From JBGPLJ01 sp035644395 (GTDB lineage Bacteria > Pseudomonadota > Gammaproteobacteria > Steroidobacterales > Steroidobacteraceae), in assembly GCA_035644395.1 (NCBI GenBank), contig DASQOR010000028.1, positions 1-64,000 on the forward strand: a DNA stretch of 64,000 nt, in the 5' to 3' direction. Position numbers and translations under genes: made by a program. Shown piece after piece: positions 50,950 to 59,366 of this stretch. Position 1 is the first letter of the stretch. Every line of letters begins with the position of its first letter. The notes under the pieces were generated by a model that did no database searches, was not told where the DNA came from, and was given only the letters and a program-made list of their open reading frames with translations.

Positions 50950-53520
50950 ATGGATACGTCATCGTGTAACTGGCTCGAAACCAGGCGCCGGCTCGCATCC
51001 GCGGGCAGCGCCGCGCTAAGCGGCACCGCGCTTGCGATCGCGCTGCTCGCCAGCGCCAGTCCCGCGTTCGCGGCGGACGAACAGGCGGCCTCGGGTGTGC
51101 TCGAGGAAATCGTCGTCACTGCGCAGTTCCGTGAGGAGAAGCTGCAGGAGACACCGATCGCCATCACGGCGATTACCGCCCAGGATATCCAGGAACGCTC
51201 GTTCAGCAATTCCTATGAGATCGGCTACACGGTGCCGAATGCGTCATTCAGGCCCGCCCAGGCTGCGTATGGAAATACCATGACGGCCTATATTCGCGGT
51301 GTTGGCCAGAATGACTTTGACCAGGCATTCGAGCCGGGAGTCGGTATCTACGTGGATGACGTGTACCAGCCGTTCACGCTGGGTACGCAGATGGATTTGA
51401 TGGACCTGGACCGTGTCGAGGTTCTGCGGGGTCCCCAAGGTACTCTGTTCGGTCGCGGCTCCATCGGTGGCGTGATGCGCCTGATCAGCAAACAGCCTGA
51501 AGGCAGCAACACCGGGTTCATCGATCTCACGACCGGTTCCTTCAATCGAGTCGATCTGCGCGCCGGATACGACTTTTCGATTTCCGACAATGTGTTTGCC
51601 CGCGTCACGGGGGTGTCCAAGCAAAGCACCGGCTATCAGAAGGTCATCGATTTTGCGTGCGAAAATCCGACGCTCGCCGGCAATCTGCCGGTCAGGGACC
51701 CGAGCAGGGGACGCAATTGCCAGCTCGGCACTCAAGGTGGAACCAGCGTCACCGGATTGCGGGGCCAGATGCGCTTTGTCTTCAGTGACAATGTCGACCT
51801 CAATCTTTCCGCCGAGTACGACAACGATAATTCAGAGGCGAAGGCCGACACTCTGGTAGACGTCATTTACCCGGTGGACTTGTCCGGCAACACGATTCCC
51901 ACGTCGAGCTACATGACGTGGAATACCGAGTACGCGCAGCACGTGCCAACCGCAGCCGAGCCCTGGGGATTTGGCATTCCCTACGATAGCCGCTTTATCC
52001 CCAGCAACATCTACAAGACCTACGCGACCTATAACGACCCGCGGAGCGGCCTGACTTTCAAGCCGGAATCCGGACTCGAAAAGGAAGCGTACTCCGCCAA
52101 ATTCAACGCGAAGCTGACGGACACGATGTCGCTGACGGCGATCGGGGCCTATTCAGTCATCAGGTCGCAGCTGACTTCGGATGCGGACGCGTCGCCCATG
52201 AATCTGCAGGTCACGGGCGGGCAGCAGGATTTCCGCTGGAGCACCGGGGAAGTCCGGTTGAACTGGCGCGCCTTTGATCGCATGGACTGGACCTTCGGCG
52301 CGTTCTACTACTCCGGCAGTGCGACCAACCGCCAGGCCGTCAGTTTCCCGCCGATTCCCTACGGGATCCTGAGGAATACCATTGGATTTCCGCCTGCCCT
52401 TGCCGTCTTTTGTATCGAGTCGCCTCCCGGCGCATGCCCGATTCCCGCGCCGATCTTCTCGAACGTTTCGGTCAACACGCAGAACATTGCCGACTCCGAG
52501 TCCTATGCCGGCTTCATCCATACGGTCACCAGTCTCACCGACCGGCTGGACATGACGCTGGGCGTGCGCTATTCGGACGACAAGAAGGACGTCGCGTTCG
52601 ATAACTCCCTGGTCACGGCGCCGATCAACATCAAGGACAATCATTTCGACTGGAGAGTGGGCCTCGATTTCAAGATCAACGCCGATGTCATGACGTACGT
52701 TTCGGCAGCTACGGGCTATCGTCCGCCGGCCTATAACCCGCGTCCGTTCACGCCCGCACAGGCAGTGGCGGTCGGCGGAGAAGAGTTGACCTCGTATGAA
52801 ATCGGCTTGAAGGCGGATCTTCTCGACAGGAAACTGCGCACCAACATCGCCGTTTTCTACAGCGACTACGACAAGCGCATCGTGCCGATCGGCGGGACGG
52901 AATGCATACCACCGCTGCTGACCGATCCCACGACGCCCGGGGCCATCATCGACTCCGCCGGCAATATCTGTCTGTCCACAACCTCGCTGACCTCATACCA
53001 GCAGTTGAAGGGCGCCAAGATCAAGGGCGCGGAACTGGAAGTCGCATGGCGGCCGATCGCTCCGCTGATGATCAACGGCAGTTTCGGCTACACGGACTGG
53101 AGTTCGCCCGACGTCGACAATTGCGACTTCAACCAGGACGGTGTGCCGGACGTTGGCGTGACCTGTTCCGATCAGCCGAACTTCGTTCCAGAATTCAACT
53201 GGAGCGCCAGCATCGCGTATGACATCACGCTCGGTGATGGGGCCAAGCTGACACCCCGCGCCGATATCTACGGGCAGAGCGAGATCTGTTCCAGTGTCGT
53301 ATCGGCCGTCTCTTGCGTGGACGCCTACCAGTTGCTCAACCTGCGGCTCCAGTGGACCAGCGCGAAGGGTGAGTGGACAGCTGCGGCAGGCGGCACCAAC
53401 GTAACCGACGAGAGGTACTACTTGAACAAGTTCGATCTCACTCTGTTCGGCCAGAACACGGTCGAGGGACAACCGGCGCTGCCCGCCGAGTGGTACTTCG
53501 AGGTCAGTCGCAAGTTCTGA
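50950..53520 (+). CDS. TonB-dependent receptor (FecA/CirA-like, aromatic cluster)
   Basis: 856 residues from ATG 50950 after a GGGGGG ribosome site. Signal peptide ends ASPAFA (about residue 38); TonB box LEEIVVTAQ; plug with YIRGVGQNDFDQAFEPGVG and VEVLRGPQGTLFGRGSIGG; barrel ends EVSRKF. It would import a bulky ligand such as a lignin-derived dimer or a chelate; ligand unknown. Codon use is visibly less GC-rich than the neighbours, suggesting separate ancestry. Preceded by nearly 300 bases of non-coding DNA and followed by a hairpin terminator, so it is probably its own transcript. Confidence 0.93.
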   Translation: MDTSSCNWLETRRRLASAGSAALSGTALAIALLASASPAFAADEQAASGVLEEIVVTAQFREEKLQETPIAITAITAQDIQERSFSNSYEIGYTVPNASFRPAQAAYGNTMTAYIRGVGQNDFDQAFEPGVGIYVDDVYQPFTLGTQMDLMDLDRVEVLRGPQGTLFGRGSIGGVMRLISKQPEGSNTGFIDLTTGSFNRVDLRAGYDFSISDNVFARVTGVSKQSTGYQKVIDFACENPTLAGNLPVRDPSRGRNCQLGTQGGTSVTGLRGQMRFVFSDNVDLNLSAEYDNDNSEAKADTLVDVIYPVDLSGNTIPTSSYMTWNTEYAQHVPTAAEPWGFGIPYDSRFIPSNIYKTYATYNDPRSGLTFKPESGLEKEAYSAKFNAKLTDTMSLTAIGAYSVIRSQLTSDADASPMNLQVTGGQQDFRWSTGEVRLNWRAFDRMDWTFGAFYYSGSATNRQAVSFPPIPYGILRNTIGFPPALAVFCIESPPGACPIPAPIFSNVSVNTQNIADSESYAGFIHTVTSLTDRLDMTLGVRYSDDKKDVAFDNSLVTAPINIKDNHFDWRVGLDFKINADVMTYVSAATGYRPPAYNPRPFTPAQAVAVGGEELTSYEIGLKADLLDRKLRTNIAVFYSDYDKRIVPIGGTECIPPLLTDPTTPGAIIDSAGNICLSTTSLTSYQQLKGAKIKGAELEVAWRPIAPLMINGSFGYTDWSSPDVDNCDFNQDGVPDVGVTCSDQPNFVPEFNWSASIAYDITLGDGAKLTPRADIYGQSEICSSVVSAVSCVDAYQLLNLRLQWTSAKGEWTAAAGGTNVTDERYYLNKFDLTLFGQNTVEGQPALPAEWYFEVSRKF

Positions 53521-53565
53521 TGAAGCGCAACCTCGGATAAGACAGAGAACGTCGAAGTTCAATCA

Positions 53566-53604
53566 GAAGGCGCGCCCGGCAACGGACGCGCCTTCTTCTT
53601 TTCT
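53566..53604 (+). terminator. Terminator after the TonB receptor
   Basis: Stem GAAGGCGCG / CGCGCCTTC (53566-53574, 53587-53595) with a 12-base loop followed by TTCTTTTCT. It runs up to the stop codon of the convergent MFS gene. Confidence 0.75.
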
Positions 53605-54952
53605 AGAGGCGGGCTTGCGCGCGCTGGAAGCTCCTGACGTAGGGCTTGAGGCCCCACCAGGTCACCCAGATCGCCAGCGGCCCCGTGATCGCGGCCGCCG
53701 CGGCCAGCGAGTAGCGGATGGCACCTTCGTCCCTGAACACCACGACTGTGAAGAAGGCGACGAACAGAGGGCCGAGGAAGTAACCGACGACGTTGAAGAC
53801 GAACTGGTAGAGCGCGCGGACCAGCCCGCGCATCTCGTTCGGCGTGACGATCTGCAGCGCCGCGTTCGCCGGCCCGATGCCGAGCGAGGCAAAAAAAGTG
53901 TTGAAGCCGATAAGGACCAGTGCCCCGGTCGCCGAGGGCATGAGAGGAAACGCGAGCGAGGTCGGCAGCACGAGGATGGTCGCAATCAGCAGTACCCGGA
54001 TATTGGCGTCGTCGTAGCCGCGACGCGCGTACCACTCGGTGAGCCAGCCGCCGGCGATCAGCCCCGCGATGCCGGTGACGAGCGCAATCAGGCCGAGCGC
54101 GAAGGCTGTTTCGGGAATGGCCCAGTGATAGGTTCGCATGACGAACGCGGGCAGCCACAAGCCGGTGCCGAAGCCGAGCAGGGTTTTGATGCCGAGGCCG
54201 ACGAACATCGGCAAAAACGTCGCGCGCTCGTCGTAGAGAAACCGCAAGATGACGCGGGCCGGCAGGAGCCTCGGCCGGGCGCCGGAGCCGCCAGCATTCA
54301 GCAGGCCCCTTCGTTTCGGTTCCCGGACCGTGGCCGTCAACGCCGCGACCAAAAGGCCCGGCAGGCCAACCACAATGAAGGCTGCCTGCCAGACCTTCAC
54401 GTCGCCGATCAGGGGCAACGATACGTGCGGCAGGTCGCTCAGCCCTTTGATCACCGCACCGCCGACGAGTGACGACAACGCGAGCCCCGACGTGAAGCCG
54501 ATGCTCATCACTGCGATCGCGCGGGCGAGATCCTTGGGCCGGAACGAGTCGGTAATGATCGAGTAGGTCGCCGGTGCGAAGGCGGATTCACCGGCGCCGA
54601 CGCCGACGCGCGCCCAGAAAATCTGCTGGTAGGAGCTGGCGAGGCCGCACAGGCAGGTCATGACGCTCCAGAAGGCCATGCCGACGGCGATGATGATGCG
54701 CCGGCTGCGCGTGTCGGCAAGGAATGAGATTGGCACGCCGAGCCACATGTAGGCGGCCACGAACGCGCCGCCGATCAGGAGGCTCGCGTCGATGTCGTTG
54801 ATCAAGAGGTCGCGCTTGATCGGCTCGATGAGGAGCGAGATCACGCCGCGATCGACGGTCGCGACGAGGAGGCCGAGCGTGAGTACGATGAGTCCGTACC
54901 AGGCGCGGGCGGGGCTCGGCCAGCCGGAACTGGTGTCGGTGGGTTCAGGCAC
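53603..54952 (-). CDS. MFS transporter (spinster-like / aromatic acid carrier)
   Basis: About 449 residues from GTG 54952 (a GGAGG lies just upstream); the frame is open to 55132 but that part is made of repeat C2 and is rejected. Twelve helices; DRGVISLLIEPIKRD after helix 1, GVPISFLADTRSRRIIIAVG between helices 2 and 3, PNEMRGLVRALYQFVFNVVG near helix 10. About a third or more of residues match the MFS at 56073, so both handle related substrates. Divergent from the SDR gene. Confidence 0.85.
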   Translation of the reverse strand: MPEPTDTSSGWPSPARAWYGLIVLTLGLLVATVDRGVISLLIEPIKRDLLINDIDASLLIGGAFVAAYMWLGVPISFLADTRSRRIIIAVGMAFWSVMTCLCGLASSYQQIFWARVGVGAGESAFAPATYSIITDSFRPKDLARAIAVMSIGFTSGLALSSLVGGAVIKGLSDLPHVSLPLIGDVKVWQAAFIVVGLPGLLVAALTATVREPKRRGLLNAGGSGARPRLLPARVILRFLYDERATFLPMFVGLGIKTLLGFGTGLWLPAFVMRTYHWAIPETAFALGLIALVTGIAGLIAGGWLTEWYARRGYDDANIRVLLIATILVLPTSLAFPLMPSATGALVLIGFNTFFASLGIGPANAALQIVTPNEMRGLVRALYQFVFNVVGYFLGPLFVAFFTVVVFRDEGAIRYSLAAAAAITGPLAIWVTWWGLKPYVRSFQRAQARL

Positions 54953-54974
54953 GCCTCCGATCCTAGCCGCAATC

Positions 54975-55039
54975 AGAAAATGGGGACATTCCCGATTTCC
55001 CGCCGGCTTTTCAGGAAATTGGGAATGTCCCCATTTTCC
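54975..55039. repeat. Family C hairpin repeat, copy C2
   Basis: 26-base arms 54975-55000 and 55014-55039 with two mismatches, loop 13 bases; core GGGGACATTCCC / GGGAATGTCCCC. It lies in the divergent MFS/SDR intergenic region, directly adjoining the shared promoter-like motif at 55040, so it cannot be a simple terminator here. Confidence 0.88.
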
Positions 55040-55086
55040 GATTGCGCTCGCAATCGCATTTTGTTTCCGTGCTGGTCGAGTCCCAC
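55040..55086 (+). promoter_or_regulatory. Promoter-region motif shared with 50699 (copy 2)
   Basis: GATTGCGCTCGCAATC (perfect 7-base inverted repeat, spacer CT) followed by TTCCGTGCTGGTCGAGTCCC. Located 46-92 bases upstream of the SDR start. Similarity to the segment upstream of the TonB receptor suggests a common regulator or a shared promoter. Confidence 0.45.
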
Positions 55087-55131
55087 GGGCGGCAAACCGG
55101 CGTGATGCGGTGGAAATCGAGGGGAACAGCA

Positions 55132-56028
55132 ATGAAAGATGTGGCAGGCAGGGTCGCGTTCATCACCGGTGGCGGCAGCGGCATCGGGCTCGGCATGGCG
55201 CGCGTGTTCGCGGCGGCCGGCATGAAGGTGGTCGTCGCGGACGTGCGCCAGGATCACCTCGATGAGGCTTTGAAACAGCTCAAGGCCGCCGGCCGCGAAG
55301 CTTACGCGATCAAGCTCGACGTTGCCGACCGGACGGCCGTTGCGCGAGCCGCTGACGAAACCATACGCGTCTTCGGCAAGGTCCATCTCGTCTGCAACAA
55401 CGCCGGCGTGAGCCTCTTCGGCCCGATGGACCAGGCGACGTACGAGGACTGGGACTGGATGATGGGCGTCAATTTCAATGGCGTCGTCAACGGCTGCATG
55501 AGCTTCGTGCCGAAGATCAAGGCACATGGCGAGGGCGGCCACATCGTGAATACCGCTTCGATGGCGGGACTCCTCGTCGGGCCGGGGTTTGGCATCTACT
55601 CGGCGTCCAAGTTCGCGGTGCGCGGCCTCACCGAAGCCTTGCGCCTCGATCTCGCGCCCCACCGCATCGGCGTCTCCGTGCTTTGCCCGGGGTTCGTCCG
55701 CAGCAATATCCACGAGTCCGTGCTCAGCCGTCCGCAAGCGCTCGCGAAGAGCGGCTACCAGGTCACGGCGGAAGACATGAAGCGTCTCGACGATCTCTTG
55801 AATGTCGGCATGGCGCCGGACGAAGTCGGCGAACGCGTGCTTGCCGGCATCCGGCGCAACGACCTCTTTCTTTTGACGCACGCGGAATTCAGGGACGAGC
55901 TCAAGGGCATCTTTGATGCGATGCTCGCGGCGCTCCCGGACGAGCCGCCGAATCCCGGTCGCATGACCATGGAGGATTTGCGCCGCGCCAGGAAAGCCGA
56001 AGCGGCTGCCGTCGCCGACAAGCTCTGA
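55132..56028 (+). CDS. Short-chain dehydrogenase/reductase, LigD-like (C-alpha dehydrogenase candidate)
   Basis: 298 residues from ATG 55132 with AGGGG upstream. TGGGSGIGLGMARVF cofactor loop, VVVADVR (Asp after strand 2, so NAD preference), NNAGVSLFGP, catalytic Ser in TASMAGLLVG, YSASKFAVRG. The N-terminus VAFITGG..VVVADVR and the tail CPGFVRSNIHESVLSRP with a C-terminal HAEFRDELKG resemble LigD/LigL/LigN, which oxidise the benzylic alcohol of beta-aryl ether dimers. The neighbouring Nu-class glutathione transferase fits that pathway. SDR substrates are hard to predict, so the specific role is tentative. Confidence 0.8.
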   Translation: MKDVAGRVAFITGGGSGIGLGMARVFAAAGMKVVVADVRQDHLDEALKQLKAAGREAYAIKLDVADRTAVARAADETIRVFGKVHLVCNNAGVSLFGPMDQATYEDWDWMMGVNFNGVVNGCMSFVPKIKAHGEGGHIVNTASMAGLLVGPGFGIYSASKFAVRGLTEALRLDLAPHRIGVSVLCPGFVRSNIHESVLSRPQALAKSGYQVTAEDMKRLDDLLNVGMAPDEVGERVLAGIRRNDLFLLTHAEFRDELKGIFDAMLAALPDEPPNPGRMTMEDLRRARKAEAAAVADKL

Positions 56029-56030
56029 AA

Positions 56031-56104
56031 GGGGACATTCCTGATTTCACGCAATTCAAGGGGTGATTCATCATGCGGCCGGATGTGAAATCAGGAATGT
56101 CCCC
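56031..56104. repeat. Family C hairpin repeat, copy C3
   Basis: Perfect 20-base arms GGGGACATTCCTGATTTCAC (56031-56050) and its complement (56085-56104), loop 34 bases. The left arm begins three bases after the SDR stop; the start codon of the next gene is in the loop and the right arm is translated. Confidence 0.9.
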
Positions 56105-57431
56105 ATTTCCGCCTGCACGCAAGGCCTGGTACGCCATCGGCGTCTTCGCCCTCGTGCTCATGCTCAATTTCCTCGATCGCGGCATCGTTTCGCTGCTCGT
56201 TCCGCAGTTGAAGCAGGACCTGGGCTTAAGCGACACGCAGGTCGGTCTCATCATGGGATTTGCCTTCGCGTGCTTCTACATGGTGGTCGGTTACCCGATC
56301 GCGCGACTCGCGGACAGCCGCAGCCGCCGCGCCATCATCGGCGTGGGACTTGCCACCTGGAGCTTCATGACGGCGCTCTGCGGGACGGCGCAGAACTTCG
56401 GGCAGCTGTTCCTGTGTCGCATGGGTGTTGGAGTCGGCGAAGCCTGCAACGGGCCCGCCACGTTTTCCTCGATCGCGGACCTCTTTCCACCGGAGAAGCT
56501 GCCGCGCGCGATCAGCGTGCTCAATCTCGGTTTCACCACGGGGACCGGGCTCGCCCTCATCATCGGCGGCGCGGTCATCCACGCGCTTGCCAACATTCCC
56601 GAAGTCACTCTGCCCGTCCTCGGGACGCTGCGCTCCTGGCAGGTCACCTTCATGATCGTCGGTATCCCGGGGCTCGTGGTGGCGCTCCTCTTGCGCACGG
56701 TCATCGAGCCCGAACGACGCGGCCGCATGACCGGAGGCGCGGTGGCCGCCGGCAAGGCGGCTGACAATCTGCCGTTGCGGGAGGTGATCGCCTTCGTTCG
56801 CCGCAACATCGGCACATACGGCCCGATGTTCCTCGGGATTGCGTTGCAGACGGTGCTGGCTTTCGGCTTTGCCGGCTGGATGCCGACCTTTTTCCAGCGC
56901 ACCTACGGCTGGACGATCCCAGAGGCCGCGTTCACGCAGGGGCTGATTTTTCTTTGCATCTGGCCTCTCGGACTCATTCCGGGCGGAATGATTGCGGAGC
57001 GGCTCGCGAAGCGGGGGCACGACGATGCATACCTCAGGATCACCGTGATCGTGCAGGCGCTCTACTTGCCGTTCACGATCCTGTGCCCGCTGATGCCGAC
57101 GCCCGGCCTTGCGCTCACCATGCTCGCCCTGCAGGGATTCATCGCGTCGTTTTCAATCGGGGCGCAGAACGCAGCGCTGCAAGTGATCACGCCAGGCGAG
57201 ATGCGAGGGCAGATCACGGCGCTCTTCCTCTTCATGTTCAACATCATCGGCTTCGGCCTCGGCCCGAGCGTCGTGCCGCTCTTCACCGATCACGTATTCC
57301 ACGATGAGCAGATGCTGAGGTATTCGCTCGTCTGCACGGCGGCGATCCTCGGGCCGCTCGCGGTGCTCACGCTTTGGTCGGCCTTGAAGTCCTACGGACG
57401 CAGCGTCGCCCAGGCCCGGGCCTGGCAATAG
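56073..57431 (+). CDS. MFS transporter (spinster-like), paralogue of the 53603 carrier
   Basis: 452 residues from ATG 56073, which has AAGGGG about ten bases upstream; both lie in the loop of repeat C3. Residues 5-12 (VKSGMSPF) are encoded by the right arm; an in-frame ATG at 56097 is an alternative. Twelve helices, NFLDRGIVSLLVPQLKQD, GYPIARLADSRSRRAIIG, TPGEMRGQITALFLFMFN. 44 bases after the SDR gene on the same strand. Probably imports the aromatic substrate of the cluster. Confidence 0.88.
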   Translation: MRPDVKSGMSPFPPARKAWYAIGVFALVLMLNFLDRGIVSLLVPQLKQDLGLSDTQVGLIMGFAFACFYMVVGYPIARLADSRSRRAIIGVGLATWSFMTALCGTAQNFGQLFLCRMGVGVGEACNGPATFSSIADLFPPEKLPRAISVLNLGFTTGTGLALIIGGAVIHALANIPEVTLPVLGTLRSWQVTFMIVGIPGLVVALLLRTVIEPERRGRMTGGAVAAGKAADNLPLREVIAFVRRNIGTYGPMFLGIALQTVLAFGFAGWMPTFFQRTYGWTIPEAAFTQGLIFLCIWPLGLIPGGMIAERLAKRGHDDAYLRITVIVQALYLPFTILCPLMPTPGLALTMLALQGFIASFSIGAQNAALQVITPGEMRGQITALFLFMFNIIGFGLGPSVVPLFTDHVFHDEQMLRYSLVCTAAILGPLAVLTLWSALKSYGRSVAQARAWQ

Positions 57432-57460
57432 CTATATATAAGAGTGGGACGTTCGTAACC

Positions 57461-57523
57461 GGAAATGGGGACATTCCCGATTTCGCAGAAACCGCCGGGG
57501 AAATCGGGAATGTCCCCATTTCC
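57461..57523. repeat. Family C hairpin repeat, copy C4 (likely bidirectional terminator)
   Basis: Perfect 24-base arms GGAAATGGGGACATTCCCGA.. (57461-57484) and complement (57500-57523), loop 15. It lies between the convergent MFS and GST genes; its last base is the first base of the GST stop codon on the plus strand. Confidence 0.9.
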
Positions 57524-58191
57524 TAGGCGAGCATCTTGCGTGCGCCCTCGATGGCTTCCTTCTCGTTGAGCGGCACATCAGGCGGCACGGGCACCGCGCG
57601 CCCGCGCTGCACGGCAGGACGTGCCGAAACGACGTCGAGCCAGCGCTGCAGATTCCCCATGCCGTCGATCGTCACGCCGGACCAGCCGTAACCACGGACC
57701 CAGGCCCAGGTCGCCATGTCCGCGATGGAATAGTCGCCGGCGAGGTATTCGTTGTCGGCGAGCCGCTTGTCGAGTATGCCGAGGAGCCGCACGACTTCGT
57801 TCTGGTAGCGGCTGATCGCGTAGGGAATCTTTTCCGGCGCGTAGCGGAAGAAGACATTCGCCTGACCCATCATCGGGCCGATACCGGCCATCTGGAACAT
57901 GAGCCATTGCACGACGAGCGAGCGGCCCTTGACGTCGGACGGCATGAACTTGCCGGTCTTCTCGGCGAGGTACATGAGGATCGCGCCCGACTCGAACACC
58001 GCGAAATCGCCGTTGTCGTGGTCGATGATCGTCGGAATGCGGCCGTTCGGATTCAATTTCACATACCAGTCCTGCTTCTGCTCGAGCGTGGAAAGCTGGA
58101 TGTGCTTGACCGTGTAGGGAAGCGCCATCTCTTCGAGCGCGATGGAGATCTTCCAGCCGTTCGGCGTCGCGGACGTGAGCAGTTCGATCAC
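57523..58191 (-). CDS. Glutathione S-transferase, Nu class (YfcG/YghU-like)
   Basis: 222 residues from GTG 58191 with GAGGAGA six bases upstream. The N-terminal thioredoxin-like domain carries the Nu-class motif SATPNGWKISIALEEM (Thr-Pro-Asn in place of a catalytic Tyr/Ser), NPNGRIPTI and FESGAILMYLAEKTG; the C-terminal helical domain has GPMMGQANVFFRYAPEKIPYA (core GPMMGQANVFF). Nu-class enzymes act as disulfide-bond reductases and, in some lignin-degrading bacteria, remove glutathione from beta-ether cleavage products. The LigD-like SDR and LigW-like gene nearby favour the second role, unproven. Confidence 0.88.
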   Translation of the reverse strand: MIELLTSATPNGWKISIALEEMALPYTVKHIQLSTLEQKQDWYVKLNPNGRIPTIIDHDNGDFAVFESGAILMYLAEKTGKFMPSDVKGRSLVVQWLMFQMAGIGPMMGQANVFFRYAPEKIPYAISRYQNEVVRLLGILDKRLADNEYLAGDYSIADMATWAWVRGYGWSGVTIDGMGNLQRWLDVVSARPAVQRGRAVPVPPDVPLNEKEAIEGARKMLA

Positions 58192-58266
58192 GGCACTCTC
58201 CTCGAGTTTTGCGCATTATCGATCTACGGGGACCTGCGACTCGACTGAGAGCGAACCGCAATTGAA

Positions 58267-58345
58267 AAAAAGGGGACAGATTTATTTTCCCGGGAATCTG
58301 ATCATCTACGGCAGATATGAGGGAAAATAAATCTGTCCCCTTTTT
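58267..58345. repeat. Family B hairpin repeat, copy 2
   Basis: Perfect 25-base arms AAAAAGGGGACAGATTTATT.. (58267-58291) and complement (58321-58345), loop 29. It occupies most of the divergent gap between the GST and LigW-like genes, ending 14 bases before the latter's ATG, so that gene's promoter must lie in or before the repeat. Confidence 0.9.
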
Positions 58346-58359
58346 CCTGCTTTTCACTT

Positions 58360-59361
58360 ATGAAATACCGGATCATTGCGACCGAGGAAGCCTGGGCGAT
58401 TCCCGAGCAGCTCGCGGCGATGAAGGAAGTCGCCGACGCCGCCACGCAATACGACCCGGACCTCTTTCTCGTGGGGCTGCAGAACAGCGATCCGCTGCGC
58501 CGGCGCCTGCTCGACGCGGACGAGGAGCGTCTTGCCCTCATGGATCAGGGCGGTGTGTCGGTGGCGCTGCTCGCCATGACCTCCACCGGCGTGCAGACCC
58601 TCGAGACCGAAAAGGCCGTCGCGATCGCGAAGCTCGGCAACGACCGCCTAGCTGAAGTGATCCATCGTCATCCGACGCGCTACGCGGGCCTCGCGAGCAT
58701 TGCGCCGCAGGACCCGGCGCGCGCGGTGAAGGAGATCGATCGCGCCATCAACCAGCTCAAGCTGAACGGCGTGATGATCAATTCGCACACGAACGGGGAG
58801 TACCTCGACCAGAAAAAATACTGGCCCATCCTCGAGGCGGCGGCCGCACTGAAAGTCCCGATCTACATTCACCCGCGCGCGCCGTCGCCCGCGATGGCCA
58901 GGCCCTACCGCGACTACCAGCTCGAGCACGCCATCTGGGGGTACCAGGCGGAGACGGGGTTGCATGGCCTCAAGCTCATCGTGAGCGGGGTGTTCGATCG
59001 GTACCCCGATCTCAAGATCGTGCTCGGCCACATGGGGGAGGGCATTCCCTACTGGTTCTACCGCATGGACTGGATGGCGACGCACTACGACATGCGCCGG
59101 CCGAAGATCGCGATGAAGCCGAGCGATTACTTCAAGCGCAACTTCCTCATCACCACGAGCGGCGTCAACTGGCTGCCCGCGCTCAAGTTCTGCATCGAGG
59201 TGTTGAGCGCCGACAACATCCTGTTCGCCGTCGACTATCCTTACCAGGAGACGATGGAAGCGGTGCAATGGCTCGTCGATGCGCCGCTGCCCGAGGCCGA
59301 CAAGCGCAAGATCTTTCACGAGAACGCCGAGCGCGTTTTCCGGATTCCCCGAGGAGCCTGA
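58360..59361 (+). CDS. LigW-like amidohydrolase (5-carboxyvanillate decarboxylase type)
   Basis: 333 residues, ATG start without clear Shine-Dalgarno. The start RIIATEEAWAIPEQL has the ExA metal motif seen in LigW in place of the HxH of most amidohydrolases; further ligands are expected in VPIYIHPRAPSP about residue 166, VLGHMGEGIPYWFYRMD about residue 224 and LFAVDYPYQETM about residue 290. LigW removes the 5-carboxyl group of 5-carboxyvanillate to give vanillate in biphenyl lignin breakdown; gamma-resorcylate decarboxylases are close relatives. A decarboxylase for an ortho-hydroxybenzoate is the best call. Six bases precede the aldehyde dehydrogenase start. Confidence 0.8.
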   Translation: MKYRIIATEEAWAIPEQLAAMKEVADAATQYDPDLFLVGLQNSDPLRRRLLDADEERLALMDQGGVSVALLAMTSTGVQTLETEKAVAIAKLGNDRLAEVIHRHPTRYAGLASIAPQDPARAVKEIDRAINQLKLNGVMINSHTNGEYLDQKKYWPILEAAAALKVPIYIHPRAPSPAMARPYRDYQLEHAIWGYQAETGLHGLKLIVSGVFDRYPDLKIVLGHMGEGIPYWFYRMDWMATHYDMRRPKIAMKPSDYFKRNFLITTSGVNWLPALKFCIEVLSADNILFAVDYPYQETMEAVQWLVDAPLPEADKRKIFHENAERVFRIPRGA

Positions 59362-59366
59362 AGTCC

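Noticed and set aside
54953..55132. N-terminal extension of the MFS carrier at 53603 to a start at 55132
   Set aside because: The extra 60 residues are translated repeat C2 and Arg-rich upstream sequence; homology starts after GTG 54952, which has GGAGG nearby.
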